DNA from: Hyphomicrobium nitrativorans NL23
Lineage (GTDB): Bacteria; Pseudomonadota; Alphaproteobacteria; Rhizobiales; Hyphomicrobiaceae
DNA: 64,000 bases
Direction: 5' to 3'
Assembly (NCBI RefSeq): GCF_000503895.1
Contig: NC_022997.1
Coordinates: 2,004,501-2,068,500 of the forward strand
Positions 45,061 to 53,009 of this stretch are shown one piece after another. The notes under the pieces are model-generated. The model made no database searches. It was not told where the DNA came from and was given only the letters and a program-made list of their open reading frames with translations. A program made the translations under genes and the position numbers. Each line of letters starts with the position of its first letter. The stretch's first letter is position 1.

Positions 45061-46632
45061 ATGACGCGCAGCCCTGCCGCTGGAGGCTTCTGTCCCGTGT
45101 CTCATCATACCTCAGACGACGCTGCGCCCGTTGCGCAGAAGGCCGACCGGCGCGCGTGGATCGGACTTGCGGCGCTGGCTTTGCCCGCCTTCATCTATTC
45201 CATGGATCTCACGGTGCTGCATCTTGCGGTGCCGCAGATCACGCAGGCGCTCAAGCCGACGTCGGGTCAGCTGTTGTGGATGGTCGACATCTACGGGTTC
45301 ATGATCGCGGGCGCGCTCGTGACGATGGGGACGCTTGGCGACCGCATCGGACGCCGGCTTCTGCTGTTGATCGGTGCTGCCGCGTTCGGCGTGACGTCGC
45401 TGATGGCCGCGTTTGCGCCCACGGCGGACATGCTCGTCGTGGCGCGCGCGCTGCAGGGGCTTGCAGGCGCGACGCTCGCGCCATCCACCCTTTCGCTGAT
45501 CCGGAACATGTTTCACGACGACGACGAGCGCCGGTTCGCCATCGGCGTCTGGGTCGCGGCCTTTTCCGTCGGCGCCGTTGCGGGGCCGCTCGTGGGGGGC
45601 GCGATCCTGTCCCAATTCTGGTGGGGCGCGGTGTTTCTCATCAACGTGCCGATCATGCTGCTGCTGCTCGCGGTCGGGCCGGTGCTGTTGCCGGAGTTCC
45701 GCGATCCCCATGCAGGGCGTATGGACATCTTGGGCGCGGCGCAGTCTCTGGCGGCTGTTCTTCTCCTCATCTACGGCATGAAACGCATCGCGGAGGCCGG
45801 TCCGCAGGCGCTCAATTTCATTGCGATTCTTGCCGGTCTCCTTGTCGGTGCCGCGTTCTTTCGCAGGCAGGCGCGCCTTGCCGATCCGCTGATCGATGTG
45901 ACCCTCTTCCGGAAACGGACCTTTTCGGCTGCGCTGGGCGCGAACATTGCGGGCCCGTTCATCGTGGTGGGGGTGTTCCTTTTTCTTGCGCAATATCTGC
46001 AACTCGTGCTCGGCATGGGCCCGCTCGAAGCAGGTCTCTGGCTTGCGCCATCGGGGATCGTGTTTGCGGTCGGCTCGCTCGCGGCTGCGCCGCTCGTGCG
46101 CGTGTTCTCTCCGGCCCGAATCCTCACGGCGGGGTTTCTCCTGTCGGCGGTCGGATTCCTCATTCTGACGTGGATCGGATCGGTCGAAGGGCCGGAACTC
46201 GCATTGGTTGCGATGCTCGTGTTCTCGGCGGGCATTGCGCCTCTCGGTACGGTCACGACGGATCTCATTCTGGGTGCGGCGCCGCCCGAGAGGGCGGGGG
46301 CGGCTTCGGCGATCTCGGAAACCAGTTTCGAATTCGGCGGCGCGCTCGGTATCGCGGTTCTGGGCAGCGTGGTGACGGCTGCGTATCGGACGGCCATGGA
46401 TCGCGCGGATCTCGATGGGCTGCCGGCTCATGCGATCGCGGAAGCGAAGGATACGTTGGGCGGCGCCATTGCCGTTGCGGAAACGCTTGCGGCGGAGCGG
46501 GGCGCGGTGTTGCTCGAAACGGCGCGAGAAGCGTTCGTTCACGCCTTTGCGGTGAGTGCCGGAATTTCGGCTTTACTGTCGCTCGCGGCGGCTTTTATGG
46601 CGGCAGCCTTCTTGCGCGGTGCGGGGCGGTGA
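45061..46632 (+). CDS. MFS transporter, DHA2 family (14 helices)
   Basis: 523 residues from ATG 45061 (weak ribosome site). Fourteen hydrophobic segments. Motif A reads TLGDRIGRRLLLLIGAAAFG and motif C region AFSVGAVAGPLVGGAI. IYSMDLTVLHLAVPQI near the start has the membrane Asp common in DHA2 drug/proton antiporters such as SmvA and QacA. Likely exports cationic or amphiphilic compounds. No regulator gene is adjacent. Confidence 0.9.
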   Translation: MTRSPAAGGFCPVSHHTSDDAAPVAQKADRRAWIGLAALALPAFIYSMDLTVLHLAVPQITQALKPTSGQLLWMVDIYGFMIAGALVTMGTLGDRIGRRLLLLIGAAAFGVTSLMAAFAPTADMLVVARALQGLAGATLAPSTLSLIRNMFHDDDERRFAIGVWVAAFSVGAVAGPLVGGAILSQFWWGAVFLINVPIMLLLLAVGPVLLPEFRDPHAGRMDILGAAQSLAAVLLLIYGMKRIAEAGPQALNFIAILAGLLVGAAFFRRQARLADPLIDVTLFRKRTFSAALGANIAGPFIVVGVFLFLAQYLQLVLGMGPLEAGLWLAPSGIVFAVGSLAAAPLVRVFSPARILTAGFLLSAVGFLILTWIGSVEGPELALVAMLVFSAGIAPLGTVTTDLILGAAPPERAGAASAISETSFEFGGALGIAVLGSVVTAAYRTAMDRADLDGLPAHAIAEAKDTLGGAIAVAETLAAERGAVLLETAREAFVHAFAVSAGISALLSLAAAFMAAAFLRGAGR

Positions 46633-46653
46633 CGGCGCGGCCACGAAAAGAAC

Positions 46654-46681
46654 GGGCCCCTGCGTCGAACGCAGCGGGCCC
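46654..46681. terminator. Bidirectional hairpin between MFS and FKBP genes
   Basis: GGGCCCCTGCG and CGCAGCGGGCCC form a palindromic stem around TCGAA, between two convergent genes. T-rich tract is weak (CCCTTGTC), so termination efficiency is unclear. Confidence 0.55.
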
Positions 46682-46706
46682 GCCCTTGTCATTCATCGAG
46701 AGGTTC

Positions 46707-47150
46707 TTAGTCGCGGATTTCGAGCAACTCGACGTCGAAGATGAGGGTCGCGTTCGGAGGAATGACGCCGCCCGCGCCGCTTGCACCGTAGCCGAGTTCC
46801 GGCGGCAGGATCAGCGTGCGCTTGCCGCCGACCTTCATGGTCGCGACGCCTTCATCCCATCCGCGGATCACTTGGCCGGTGCCGATCTTGAAGCCGAAGG
46901 GCTCGCCGCGGTCGACGGAGCTGTCGAACTTGTTGCCCTTCGCGCCGTTCTCGTACAGCCAACCTGTGTAATGGACGACGGCCGTCTGGCCGGTCTTCGG
47001 CTGTTCGCCGGTGCCGGTCTCGGTGTCGACAATCTTGAGGCCGGATGCCGTCGTCTCCTCGGCGTTTGCAGATGCCGTCATTGCAACCGTGCTCAGAGCC
47101 AGCAGCAGGCTCAACGCGACGTTGCTTGCCATTTTCAGTAACGTGTTCAT
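46707..47150 (-). CDS. FKBP-type peptidyl-prolyl isomerase, exported
   Basis: 147 residues behind AAGGAGG. Signal peptide (ending ANA-EE), then one FKBP domain: TASGLKIVDTETGTGEQPKT, VVHYTGWLYENGAKGNKFDS, GQVIRGWDEGVATMKVGGKR and LPPELGYGASGAGGVIPPNA. All active-site residues (Tyr, Phe, Asp, Trp, Tyr) are present. Catalyses proline isomerisation in the periplasm. Confidence 0.93.
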   Translation of the reverse strand: MNTLLKMASNVALSLLLALSTVAMTASANAEETTASGLKIVDTETGTGEQPKTGQTAVVHYTGWLYENGAKGNKFDSSVDRGEPFGFKIGTGQVIRGWDEGVATMKVGGKRTLILPPELGYGASGAGGVIPPNATLIFDVELLEIRD

Positions 47151-47367
47151 TCGTCCTCCTTGTCAGGCGTTCCGTTGAATTTCTTCTTGCTCGTTGACGT
47201 GCTCCTAGCACGGTGGCGCGCGGGAACAATAGATCCCTTATGCGGGCTTGCGATCGTCATTGCGCGGTCATCGTTTAGGCTCAATGGGTTCTTAACGGAG
47301 AATTTCTGGGGCCGCGCCGTTCTCGTAGCAGACGCCGCGGACGTTACGGGAGGCCAAGGAGCACGTC

Positions 47368-48174
47368 ATGACGAAAAAGAGGTTTCTTGCGATCGCGGCT
47401 GCTTTCGCAGTGCTGGTGCCGCTCGCGAGCGCGGAGGCGCAGCGGGGCCGCGACGATTGGCGGCCCGACAATCGCACGGATTGGGAGCTTCTCGGCACCG
47501 CGCAGATCGGCACGAGGATCGAGCGCGACGTTATCGAAGTGGGCCGGCGCGAAGGACGCTTTCAGTCGATCGGTTTCACGGTGACGGGCGGAGATGCCCG
47601 CATCGAAGAGCTTAAGATCGTGTACGGGGGGAACGACAGCGAGGTGCTGAAGGTCGGCGAGGTGTTCAAAGCGGGAACGCGCTCACGGCCTATCGATCTT
47701 GCCGGTCGCGGCGGCTCCTTTATCCAGCGCATCGAGATTGCCTACCGCGCATTCGGTCCCGTCAAGATCGAAGTCTTCGGCGAGAAGCGGCGGGCGGCAG
47801 CATGGGCCGAACTCGGGTGTCACCGCGTCGGTTTCCTTGAGACCAACGACGTCATCAAAGTCGGGCGGCGCGAGGGCGCGTTCCGGGCGCTCAAGCTCAC
47901 GGTTGAAGATTCCACGCTTCGTCTCAACCGTTTGCGCGTCGTGTTCGGAGACCGTTCCGTGCAGACGTTCGACGTGCGTTCCGCGATCCCGGCCGGATCG
48001 GAAACACGCTCGATCGATCTCGACGGACGCCGGCGCACGATCGAGCGTGTCGAACTCGAATATATCCCGACCATCAGCCTGAAGCGCGGTCCGCGCGTGT
48101 GCGTTCTCGCGCAGGAGGGCGAAGATGGTGGACGGGGCGGTCGTGGCGGCGGTCAGCGTCCTGGACGCCGATGA
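47368..48174 (+). CDS. Exported protein with two copies of a ~100-residue domain
   Basis: 268 residues from ATG 47368, with AAGGAG upstream. Signal peptide (ending AEA-QR). Two related domains follow: the first has ERDVIEVGRREGRFQSIGFT and GTRSRPIDLAGRGGSFIQRI; the second has TNDVIKVGRREGAFRALKLT and GSETRSIDLDGRRRTIERVE. Both have the order strand-VGRREG-strand-IDL-strand. The pattern resembles DUF2541-like exported proteins, which is tentative. The tail is Gly/Arg-rich. Confidence 0.75.
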   Translation: MTKKRFLAIAAAFAVLVPLASAEAQRGRDDWRPDNRTDWELLGTAQIGTRIERDVIEVGRREGRFQSIGFTVTGGDARIEELKIVYGGNDSEVLKVGEVFKAGTRSRPIDLAGRGGSFIQRIEIAYRAFGPVKIEVFGEKRRAAAWAELGCHRVGFLETNDVIKVGRREGAFRALKLTVEDSTLRLNRLRVVFGDRSVQTFDVRSAIPAGSETRSIDLDGRRRTIERVELEYIPTISLKRGPRVCVLAQEGEDGGRGGRGGGQRPGRR

Positions 48175-48271
48175 GCGCCATTCGCGTTGCGCAGCAGCCG
48201 ATCCGCTCGGCGCCGCGCATTGTTTTCAGAACACAGTTTGAAACGAAATTGCCGAGATGAGGATGTCTATC

Positions 48272-48526
48272 ATGCACAAGCCCCTCGCCGCTTTTGCCGT
48301 TGCGGCTGCGCTCGTCGCTACGTCCGCGCTGGCTGCCCCTGCCGATCAGGATGCCTGCAACAGTCTTGCTTTCGAGCTTGCCGATAAGGCTGCGAAGAAG
48401 AAGCTGTCGGAACCTGAAGCGCTCAAGGTCGATCAACTGATCGGTAAGCTTGAGGGTCAGTGCGGCGAAGGTAAGCTCGCGGACGCGGGCGCCACCGCAA
48501 AGGACATCGAAGCTGCGATCAAGTAG
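48272..48526 (+). CDS. Small exported helical protein
   Basis: 84 residues from ATG 48272 (AGG nine bases upstream; in-frame ATGs at 48257 and 48263 are possible). Signal peptide to about LAA-PA. Mature part about 60 residues: DACNSLAFELADKAAKKKLS and KVDQLIGKLEGQCGEGKL, two helices joined by a likely disulphide between the two Cys. No family recognised. Confidence 0.65.
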   Translation: MHKPLAAFAVAAALVATSALAAPADQDACNSLAFELADKAAKKKLSEPEALKVDQLIGKLEGQCGEGKLADAGATAKDIEAAIK

Positions 48527-48554
48527 CGCGCCGCGTTTCGCGCTTGAAAGTTCG

Positions 48555-48582
48555 AGCGGGGCGGAAATTCAGCCGCCCCGCT
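48555..48582. terminator. Hairpin between convergent genes
   Basis: AGCGGGGCGG (48555-48564) and CCGCCCCGCT (48573-48582) with loop AAATTCAG, followed by TT on the plus strand; it can serve both flanking genes. Confidence 0.65.
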
Positions 48583-48588
48583 TTGTCG

Positions 48589-49146
48589 TTAGTGGTCTGC
48601 GTGCTTTTTATGCGGAAGGTCTCGGCTCAGCTTGTCGACATAAGCGATGCCGACGGCCGAGAGAATGAACACGATGTGGATGATCGTTTGCCACATCACG
48701 CCCGCCTCCGAGAACTTCGCTCCGTCGTTGCCGAGGTTGCCGGCTTCGATGAAGGTCTTGAGGAGGTGAATCGACGAGATGCCGATGATGGCCATGGCGA
48801 GCTTGATCTTGAGGACGCTTGCGTTGACGTGATCGAGCCACTCGGGCTGGTCGGGATGACCCTGGAGCTTGAGGCGCGATACGAATGTCTCATAACCGCC
48901 GACGATCACCATCACGAGCAGGTTCGAGATCATCACGACGTCGATGAGGCCGAGCACGATCAGCATGATCTCCTGCTCGCCGAAGGAGGTGGCGTGGGAG
49001 AGGAGATGCGTGAGCTCCTTGAGGAACAGGAACACGTAGACGCCTTGGGCGACGATCAGGCCGAGGTAGAGTGGCACCTGTAGCCAACGCGAGCCGAAGA
49101 TCAGGGATGCGAGCAGGCTGTGAGGCGAGCGGGCGTCTCGGGACAT
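48589..49146 (-). CDS. UPF0114 membrane protein (TIGR00645, YqhA-like)
   Basis: 185 residues with four membrane helices: LQVPLYLGLIVAQGVYVFLF, IMLIVLGLIDVVMISNLLVM, LKIKLAMAIIGISSIHLL and the last one TIIHIVFILSAVGIAYVD. FGSRWLQVPLYLGL and VDVVMISNLLVMV-type blocks mark UPF0114/TIGR00645. Function unknown. Confidence 0.9.
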   Translation of the reverse strand: MSRDARSPHSLLASLIFGSRWLQVPLYLGLIVAQGVYVFLFLKELTHLLSHATSFGEQEIMLIVLGLIDVVMISNLLVMVIVGGYETFVSRLKLQGHPDQPEWLDHVNASVLKIKLAMAIIGISSIHLLKTFIEAGNLGNDGAKFSEAGVMWQTIIHIVFILSAVGIAYVDKLSRDLPHKKHADH

Positions 49147-49387
49147 TGTTCACCTGTTGACGAGGTTGCGTTGCGATCCGCGCGAGGCGGGGTTGGCCCG
49201 CATATCACTGGCTTTTGGCTTTCGGAATGAAGGATCGCGGTCCACGATGCCGCAGGGGGCATGGTGGGGTCGCAGGAGATGCCCATGCGCGTGCTGACTT
49301 GCGCCGCCGGATCGGGCAGATTACCAAGCGGCCAGAAACCCGAGAACAACGCCCGAGAACGATGGCCGGAAAACGGAGCAGGATGTC

Positions 49388-49681
49388 ATGACGAATTCAA
49401 CGGACGCGAATGCTGAAATCGAGGCGCTGAAGCGCGAGGTGGCCGAGCTTTCCGGCTTGGCGCTGGCGACGGGTGTCCTTCTTACGCAGCTTCTGCAGTC
49501 CAATCTGAAGCGTGAACTCAACCCCTGGAATGCCGCGACGAAGATGTTGACGGATGCCCGGACCGCGATCCAGGGCTTCAGCCCGGAAACGTCCGGGGAG
49601 CGCGATCCTGCCATGAAGCAGCGCGCGCTCGATGCGCTCGAACAGTACGAGCAGCAGCTTCGGACGGTGCTCCCGGTCTAA
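49388..49681 (+). CDS. Small soluble helical protein of unknown function
   Basis: 97 residues from ATG 49388 with AGGA upstream. No signal peptide. Begins with a heptad helix (AEIEALKREVAELSGLAL) and ends RALDALEQYEQQLRTVLPV. Probably an oligomer of helices. No family recognised. Confidence 0.6.
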   Translation: MTNSTDANAEIEALKREVAELSGLALATGVLLTQLLQSNLKRELNPWNAATKMLTDARTAIQGFSPETSGERDPAMKQRALDALEQYEQQLRTVLPV

Positions 49682-49763
49682 GATCGCTTAGGCTGCACTC
49701 TATCGTGGCGCGCGGCGGCGGGAGGCTGCCGCGCGCTTTTGTTTTCGCCGGTGTCTCGGCCGA

Positions 49764-49913
49764 TCAGGTCAGCAGGAAATAGCCTAAGAGCGCGAGCACG
49801 GCCGCAGCGATCGCGACGGAGGCGCGAATGCCGAAGAGGAAGCCGCGGTAGCTTTCCACGTGAGCCTGATAGTCTGGGTCGGAGACAGGGTCGTTCGTCG
49901 TGTGCAGTGCCAT
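49764..49913 (-). CDS. aa3-type cytochrome c oxidase subunit IV-like peptide
   Basis: 49 residues from ATG 49913 (GAGGTG upstream). DYQAHVESYRGFLFGIRASV is followed by one membrane helix (AIAAAVLALLGYFLLT). The D-Y-x-A-H-x-x-x-Y-x-x-F pattern just before a single helix is that of the small bacterial CoxIV subunit of aa3 oxidases. No other oxidase gene is nearby. Its role in the oxidase is not essential in studied cases. Confidence 0.75.
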   Translation of the reverse strand: MALHTTNDPVSDPDYQAHVESYRGFLFGIRASVAIAAAVLALLGYFLLT

Positions 49914-50070
49914 GGGACACCTCATGAGGTCCATCGGCCGTCGTCCCCCCGACATTCAGTGACATGGATGTGCGCCTGGCCTTTGCAAGGGGCAGGGCGA
50001 GAAAGGTCCCCCAGAAACGAACAGGCCGCATGTGCTGCGGCCTGGGCTGCGTGTAAGGCGGCTGGCGCGT

Positions 50071-50307
50071 TCAGCAACCGCGGCGGATCATGCAGCGGCG
50101 ATAGCGCGGGCCCCACCCCCAACGGGCGCGGCACTCGCGGTTCCAGCGGCGGCAGTGGCGGCGCCAGTACTGAACGGGCTCCATCAGGCCGCCGGTTGCG
50201 AGCGATTGTCCGATGGCGGGAGCGGCAGGCGGGGCTGCGTGGGCCGAGGGAAAGGCGAAGCCGAGCATGGCACCGGCAGCGATGGCCGCGAGCGTGAGTT
50301 TCTGCAT
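50071..50307 (-). CDS. Small exported cationic Trp/Arg/Cys-rich protein
   Basis: 78 residues from ATG 50307 with GAGGAG upstream. Signal peptide (ending AHA-AP), then a mature part ending QYWRRHCRRWNRECRARWGW, followed by GPRYRRCMIRRGC. Four Cys and many Arg and Trp. Similar short tails occur in many exported proteins of this order; function unknown. Confidence 0.65.
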   Translation of the reverse strand: MQKLTLAAIAAGAMLGFAFPSAHAAPPAAPAIGQSLATGGLMEPVQYWRRHCRRWNRECRARWGWGPRYRRCMIRRGC

Positions 50308-50524
50308 ATCGGTCTCCTCAGGGCTGTCCCCCCGTAAGGACGGCATAACGGAGGGAGCACGGCCAAGGTTCCGGCGGATGCCCTGTTGCGAGGCATAGCC
50401 CCTGCAATGGTGCGGCGAAGGCCGCGGGAACGGTTTCCCGTGCGCCACGTTTTTCTCGCGACGGTTGGAAGGTCGGCAGCCCCGCAAGGGCCGTCAGGGC
50501 CTGCAACGATAAAGGAGGTGTGCG

Positions 50525-50809
50525 ATGATCATAGCCAAGACGCTTGGGATTGCGGCGAGTGCGGCTCTGATGGTGTTGACGGCGGTGCCTGCCGTACAGG
50601 CGGATTCGATTGCGGAGGTGGAAGGGGCGCGGGCGCAGGATCGTCAGGGCCTGTATCTCGACCGCGAGCAGCGCGAGAACCTTCGACGCTACGGGCGCAA
50701 CGACGACTACGGGTATCGCCGGGGCGGCTATAGCTCCGGTTATTACGATGGCCCGAGTATCGGAATTTACGTTGGCCCGCGATCCTATTACGACCCGTAC
50801 GGCTACTAA
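50525..50809 (+). CDS. Small exported Tyr/Gly-rich protein
   Basis: 94 residues behind AAAGGAGG. Signal peptide (ending VQA-DS). The mature part has a charged helix (DRQGLYLDREQRENLRRYG) and a Tyr/Gly/Arg-rich tail with YGYRRGGYSSGYYDG and IGIYVGPRSYYDPYGY. Function unknown; the tail pattern is common in small Rhizobiales envelope proteins. Confidence 0.68.
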   Translation: MIIAKTLGIAASAALMVLTAVPAVQADSIAEVEGARAQDRQGLYLDREQRENLRRYGRNDDYGYRRGGYSSGYYDGPSIGIYVGPRSYYDPYGY

Positions 50810-50831
50810 TTCGTGAGCGCGGAATAAACAC

Positions 50832-50866
50832 GGAGGCGGTGGACCGAAGTCTGCCGCCTCCCTTTT
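50832..50866 (+). terminator. Terminator of the Tyr/Gly-rich protein gene
   Basis: GGAGGCGG (50832-50839) and CCGCCTCC (50854-50861), followed by C and T5. Confidence 0.85.
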
Positions 50867-50886
50867 TGCGTCGGGAACGCGCTGCC

Positions 50887-51072
50887 TTATTTCTTCGGCG
50901 GCGTGAAGAGGCTGACGATGGCTTTGTCGAGCGCTTTCAGATCGGCCTCGATGATTTTGACGAGGTCCGTTTCCTTCTTCTTCGGCGCGGCAAGCGCAGG
51001 GCCTGAGGCCATTGCGCCCAGTATAAGGCCGCTAGCGGCGAGTGCGGACAAGAGCTTTGCCGTGGCTGTCAT
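50887..51072 (-). CDS. Tiny exported Lys-rich protein
   Basis: 61 residues from ATG 51072, GGGGGA upstream. A signal peptide (LLSALAASGLILGAMASGPA, cleavage near ALA-AP) leaves a mature peptide of ~36 residues: KKKETDLVKIIEADLKALDK, then AIVSLFTPPKK. No family recognised. Confidence 0.55.
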   Translation of the reverse strand: MTATAKLLSALAASGLILGAMASGPALAAPKKKETDLVKIIEADLKALDKAIVSLFTPPKK

Positions 51073-51243
51073 GACAGAGATCCCCCTCTGAAATGGCCTT
51101 CGAGGGGAAGGCCAACCCCAAGCCGGCGCGTTCCTGACGGAGCGCACCGCAAGGTCGATGGTGCCGCGCGTCGGGCGGGTGCTGCAACACATATTTTCTT
51201 CCAAGCTCTGCACGCGGAAAGATGAGGTGTGGCGGCGTCCGAT

Positions 51244-51681
51244 TTAAACGTCGAATTCGCCTTGCTCCGCGCCATACCAGTAGCGGATGTGGCCGGCGCG
51301 CACCGTGAGCATGACGAGGCCCGGCGTGTCGACGCCCTCTTCGAAATAGAGGTCGAGATCCGGCGTCCAGTGCTCGGCGAAGCGGGCCTTCTCACGGACG
51401 ATCTCGGCGCGGCCCTGCACGGCGATGAAGGTGCCGCCGCCGGTGAGCAGGCCGGGCTCGACCGTGAAGGTGAGCGTCACGCGCGGGTCGTGCCCGATCT
51501 CGGCCACGAGGCGGGATGTGTCGTGCGTGAAGTAGTGGGAGTTGCCGTCATACGTGACGTCGCCGTTGTTGCTCATGGGGCGGCTCGTGATCTCGCCCGT
51601 GGCGGTTTTCGTCGCCAGCATCGCGATGTCGATGCCCTGCATGTCGTCGGCGATGTCGGCGAGGGTTTTGGTGGTGGCCAT
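51244..51681 (-). CDS. Pyridoxamine 5'-phosphate oxidase-fold protein (general stress protein 26 type)
   Basis: 145 residues. Split beta-barrel pattern: MLATKTATGEITSRPMSNNG, THDTSRLVAEIGHDPRVTLT, FIAVQGRAEIVREKARF and a C-terminal VRAGHIRYWYG. It resembles the flavin-binding stress protein 26 group rather than PdxH. Cytosolic; substrate unknown. Confidence 0.85.
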   Translation of the reverse strand: MATTKTLADIADDMQGIDIAMLATKTATGEITSRPMSNNGDVTYDGNSHYFTHDTSRLVAEIGHDPRVTLTFTVEPGLLTGGGTFIAVQGRAEIVREKARFAEHWTPDLDLYFEEGVDTPGLVMLTVRAGHIRYWYGAEQGEFDV

Positions 51682-51792
51682 GGCCTTTTGCGTGCTCCGG
51701 TTTTTGTTCTTGAGAGAACAACGGAGCTGGCGGGAGGCGGGTTCCGGCGGAGCGGGTGCGAACTCGTCGATGCTCAGCGGCGCTTGCAGCCT

Positions 51793-52080
51793 CTACCGGT
51801 GTTTGCAGCCCGGCCAGCAGCATGGCCGCCTCTTACCGGCTTCGAGGTTTTTGCAGCCCCAGACGATCCGCCGCTCCCGCGTCTCGGCTTTTTTGGCGGA
51901 CTGGATCCAGCAAATCCACTCGTTGCGCGCCAGCGGAGTGATGTCGCACCAGGTGGCCAGTGCGGCCTTGTTCTTGCGCAACGCCTTTTCCAGATCCGGC
52001 GGCAGCGCGTGGACGGTGCCACCATCGAGCGTCTCGGCTTGCCGCGCTTTTGGCCGGGCTTTGATCTTGGTGTCGCTCAT
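51793..52080 (-). CDS. YdeI/OmdA-family protein (short)
   Basis: 95 residues from ATG 52080 (an in-frame GTG lies at 52089). PDLEKALRKNKAALATWCDI and LARNEWICWIQSAKKAETRE, then RRIVWGCKNLEAGKRRPCCW, fit the YdeI/OmdA 'bacteriocin-protection' group, where a conserved SAK-x-x-x-T-R-x-R-R-I block is typical. Only the C-terminal half of the longer family members is present. Function unknown. Confidence 0.78.
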   Translation of the reverse strand: MSDTKIKARPKARQAETLDGGTVHALPPDLEKALRKNKAALATWCDITPLARNEWICWIQSAKKAETRERRIVWGCKNLEAGKRRPCCWPGCKHR

Positions 52081-52143
52081 GGGCGTCACTCTAACGTTGC
52101 ATGGCTTGAGCGTCGACCCGGGGAGCGAACAGCCGCGAGATCC

Positions 52144-52247
52144 AGACCATGATCGCTTCGGACGCTATCAGGGCGAAGCGTGAATCATCGGCCTCATCAA
52201 AGAGATAGAGCGTCCGATCCGATTCCATCGGATTGGAAAACGCTCTA
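52144..52247. repeat. Second copy of the composite palindromic repeat
   Basis: Unit 52144-52194 (AGACCATGATCGCTTCGGAC to CGAAGCGTGAATCATCGGCCT-type arm) plus palindrome TAGAGCGT (52206-52213) with ACGCTCTA (52240-52247). Read on the minus strand the order is the same as at 451-668: CTAGAG palindrome, about ten bases, then the AGACC unit. No coding frame is supported over it. Confidence 0.8.
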
Positions 52248-52637
52248 GTGATCTCCTTGATAGGCGCGAGTGGATAGCCGTGCGGCACGAGCGGCGCGGG
52301 TGTTTTGGCGGGTGGGCTCAAAGAGCGGATCTCGTGCCCTCCCTTCTCGGGGGTGGAGCGGCGAGAGCCGATCATGGGACGTGATGGGGGTTCCCGGGCG
52401 GCTGGTGGAGCGGGGCTGCGGGGCAGGCAGCATGCGTGGTTCCGGCTTGCGAATGCCCCGCGTCTGGCCCTGTCCACGTGCTAGTGTGAGTCGCGTGCTC
52501 GTTGTGCCGCCGACGCCGCCGACGGCGGCAAGATAGGCCGCTTGCGGGAGGCGATGAGCGCGGCAGCGCGTGCGCGCCCGCCGTCTATTGAAACCAGGAT
52601 GCACGCCGCTCCGCGGCGCCGTTGCAAGGGAAGCAGA
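52248..52637. other. ~390-bp region without a supported gene
   Basis: Open frames on both strands lack ribosome sites and family resemblance. No strong hairpin noted. Confidence 0.35.
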
Positions 52638-52892
52638 ATGATTCACTGGAAGCCCGTTGCCGAATACGTCGAGCCGAATTGGCTCAAGGACGGAACGGAG
52701 CTGCCGCCGTTTCTGTTCTGGCGCGTCAAGAAGGGCGCGGTGCTGGGCTACGTTCGGGACGGGGAGCTGTTCGACTGGAAGTGGATCTACGTTTGCGACG
52801 CCAACAAGGTCACGCATTTCTCTGAGGTGAACGAACCCGGCGATAACGTCGTGGATCTGGAGAGCTTCCGGGCCCAGACGGGCGAGAGCTAG
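52638..52892 (+). CDS. Small conserved-looking protein of unknown function
   Basis: 84 residues from ATG 52638 (AAGGGAAGC upstream). Composition is that of a real soluble protein: IHWKPVAEYVEPNWLKDGTE, PPFLFWRVKKGAVLGYVRDG and WKWIYVCDANKVTHFSEV, with many Trp and acidic residues. No family recognised. Confidence 0.6.
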   Translation: MIHWKPVAEYVEPNWLKDGTELPPFLFWRVKKGAVLGYVRDGELFDWKWIYVCDANKVTHFSEVNEPGDNVVDLESFRAQTGES

Positions 52893-52942
52893 GCCGCGGC
52901 GCGCGCGGGCGTGCCGGGAAGGGCGCGCGCGATTTCGAAGCG

Positions 52943-52978
52943 TGGCGTTGATGGCCGCCTGCGCGGCCACGGTGTGAG
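52943..52978 (+). repeat. Direct repeat, left copy
   Basis: About 36 bp, starting TGGCGTTGATGGCCGCCTGC, repeated with four differences at 53891-53927. Contains a GGCCGC/GCGGCC hairpin. The two copies flank the gene at 53010-53795. Confidence 0.75.
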
Positions 52979-53009
52979 TTGGGTCTGCGGTGCGGCCGTT
53001 GTCGGACCG

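Noticed and set aside
52091-52477. 128-codon open frame on the minus strand
   Set aside because: Its C-terminal part is the translation of the composite palindromic repeat; no ribosome site or family match.
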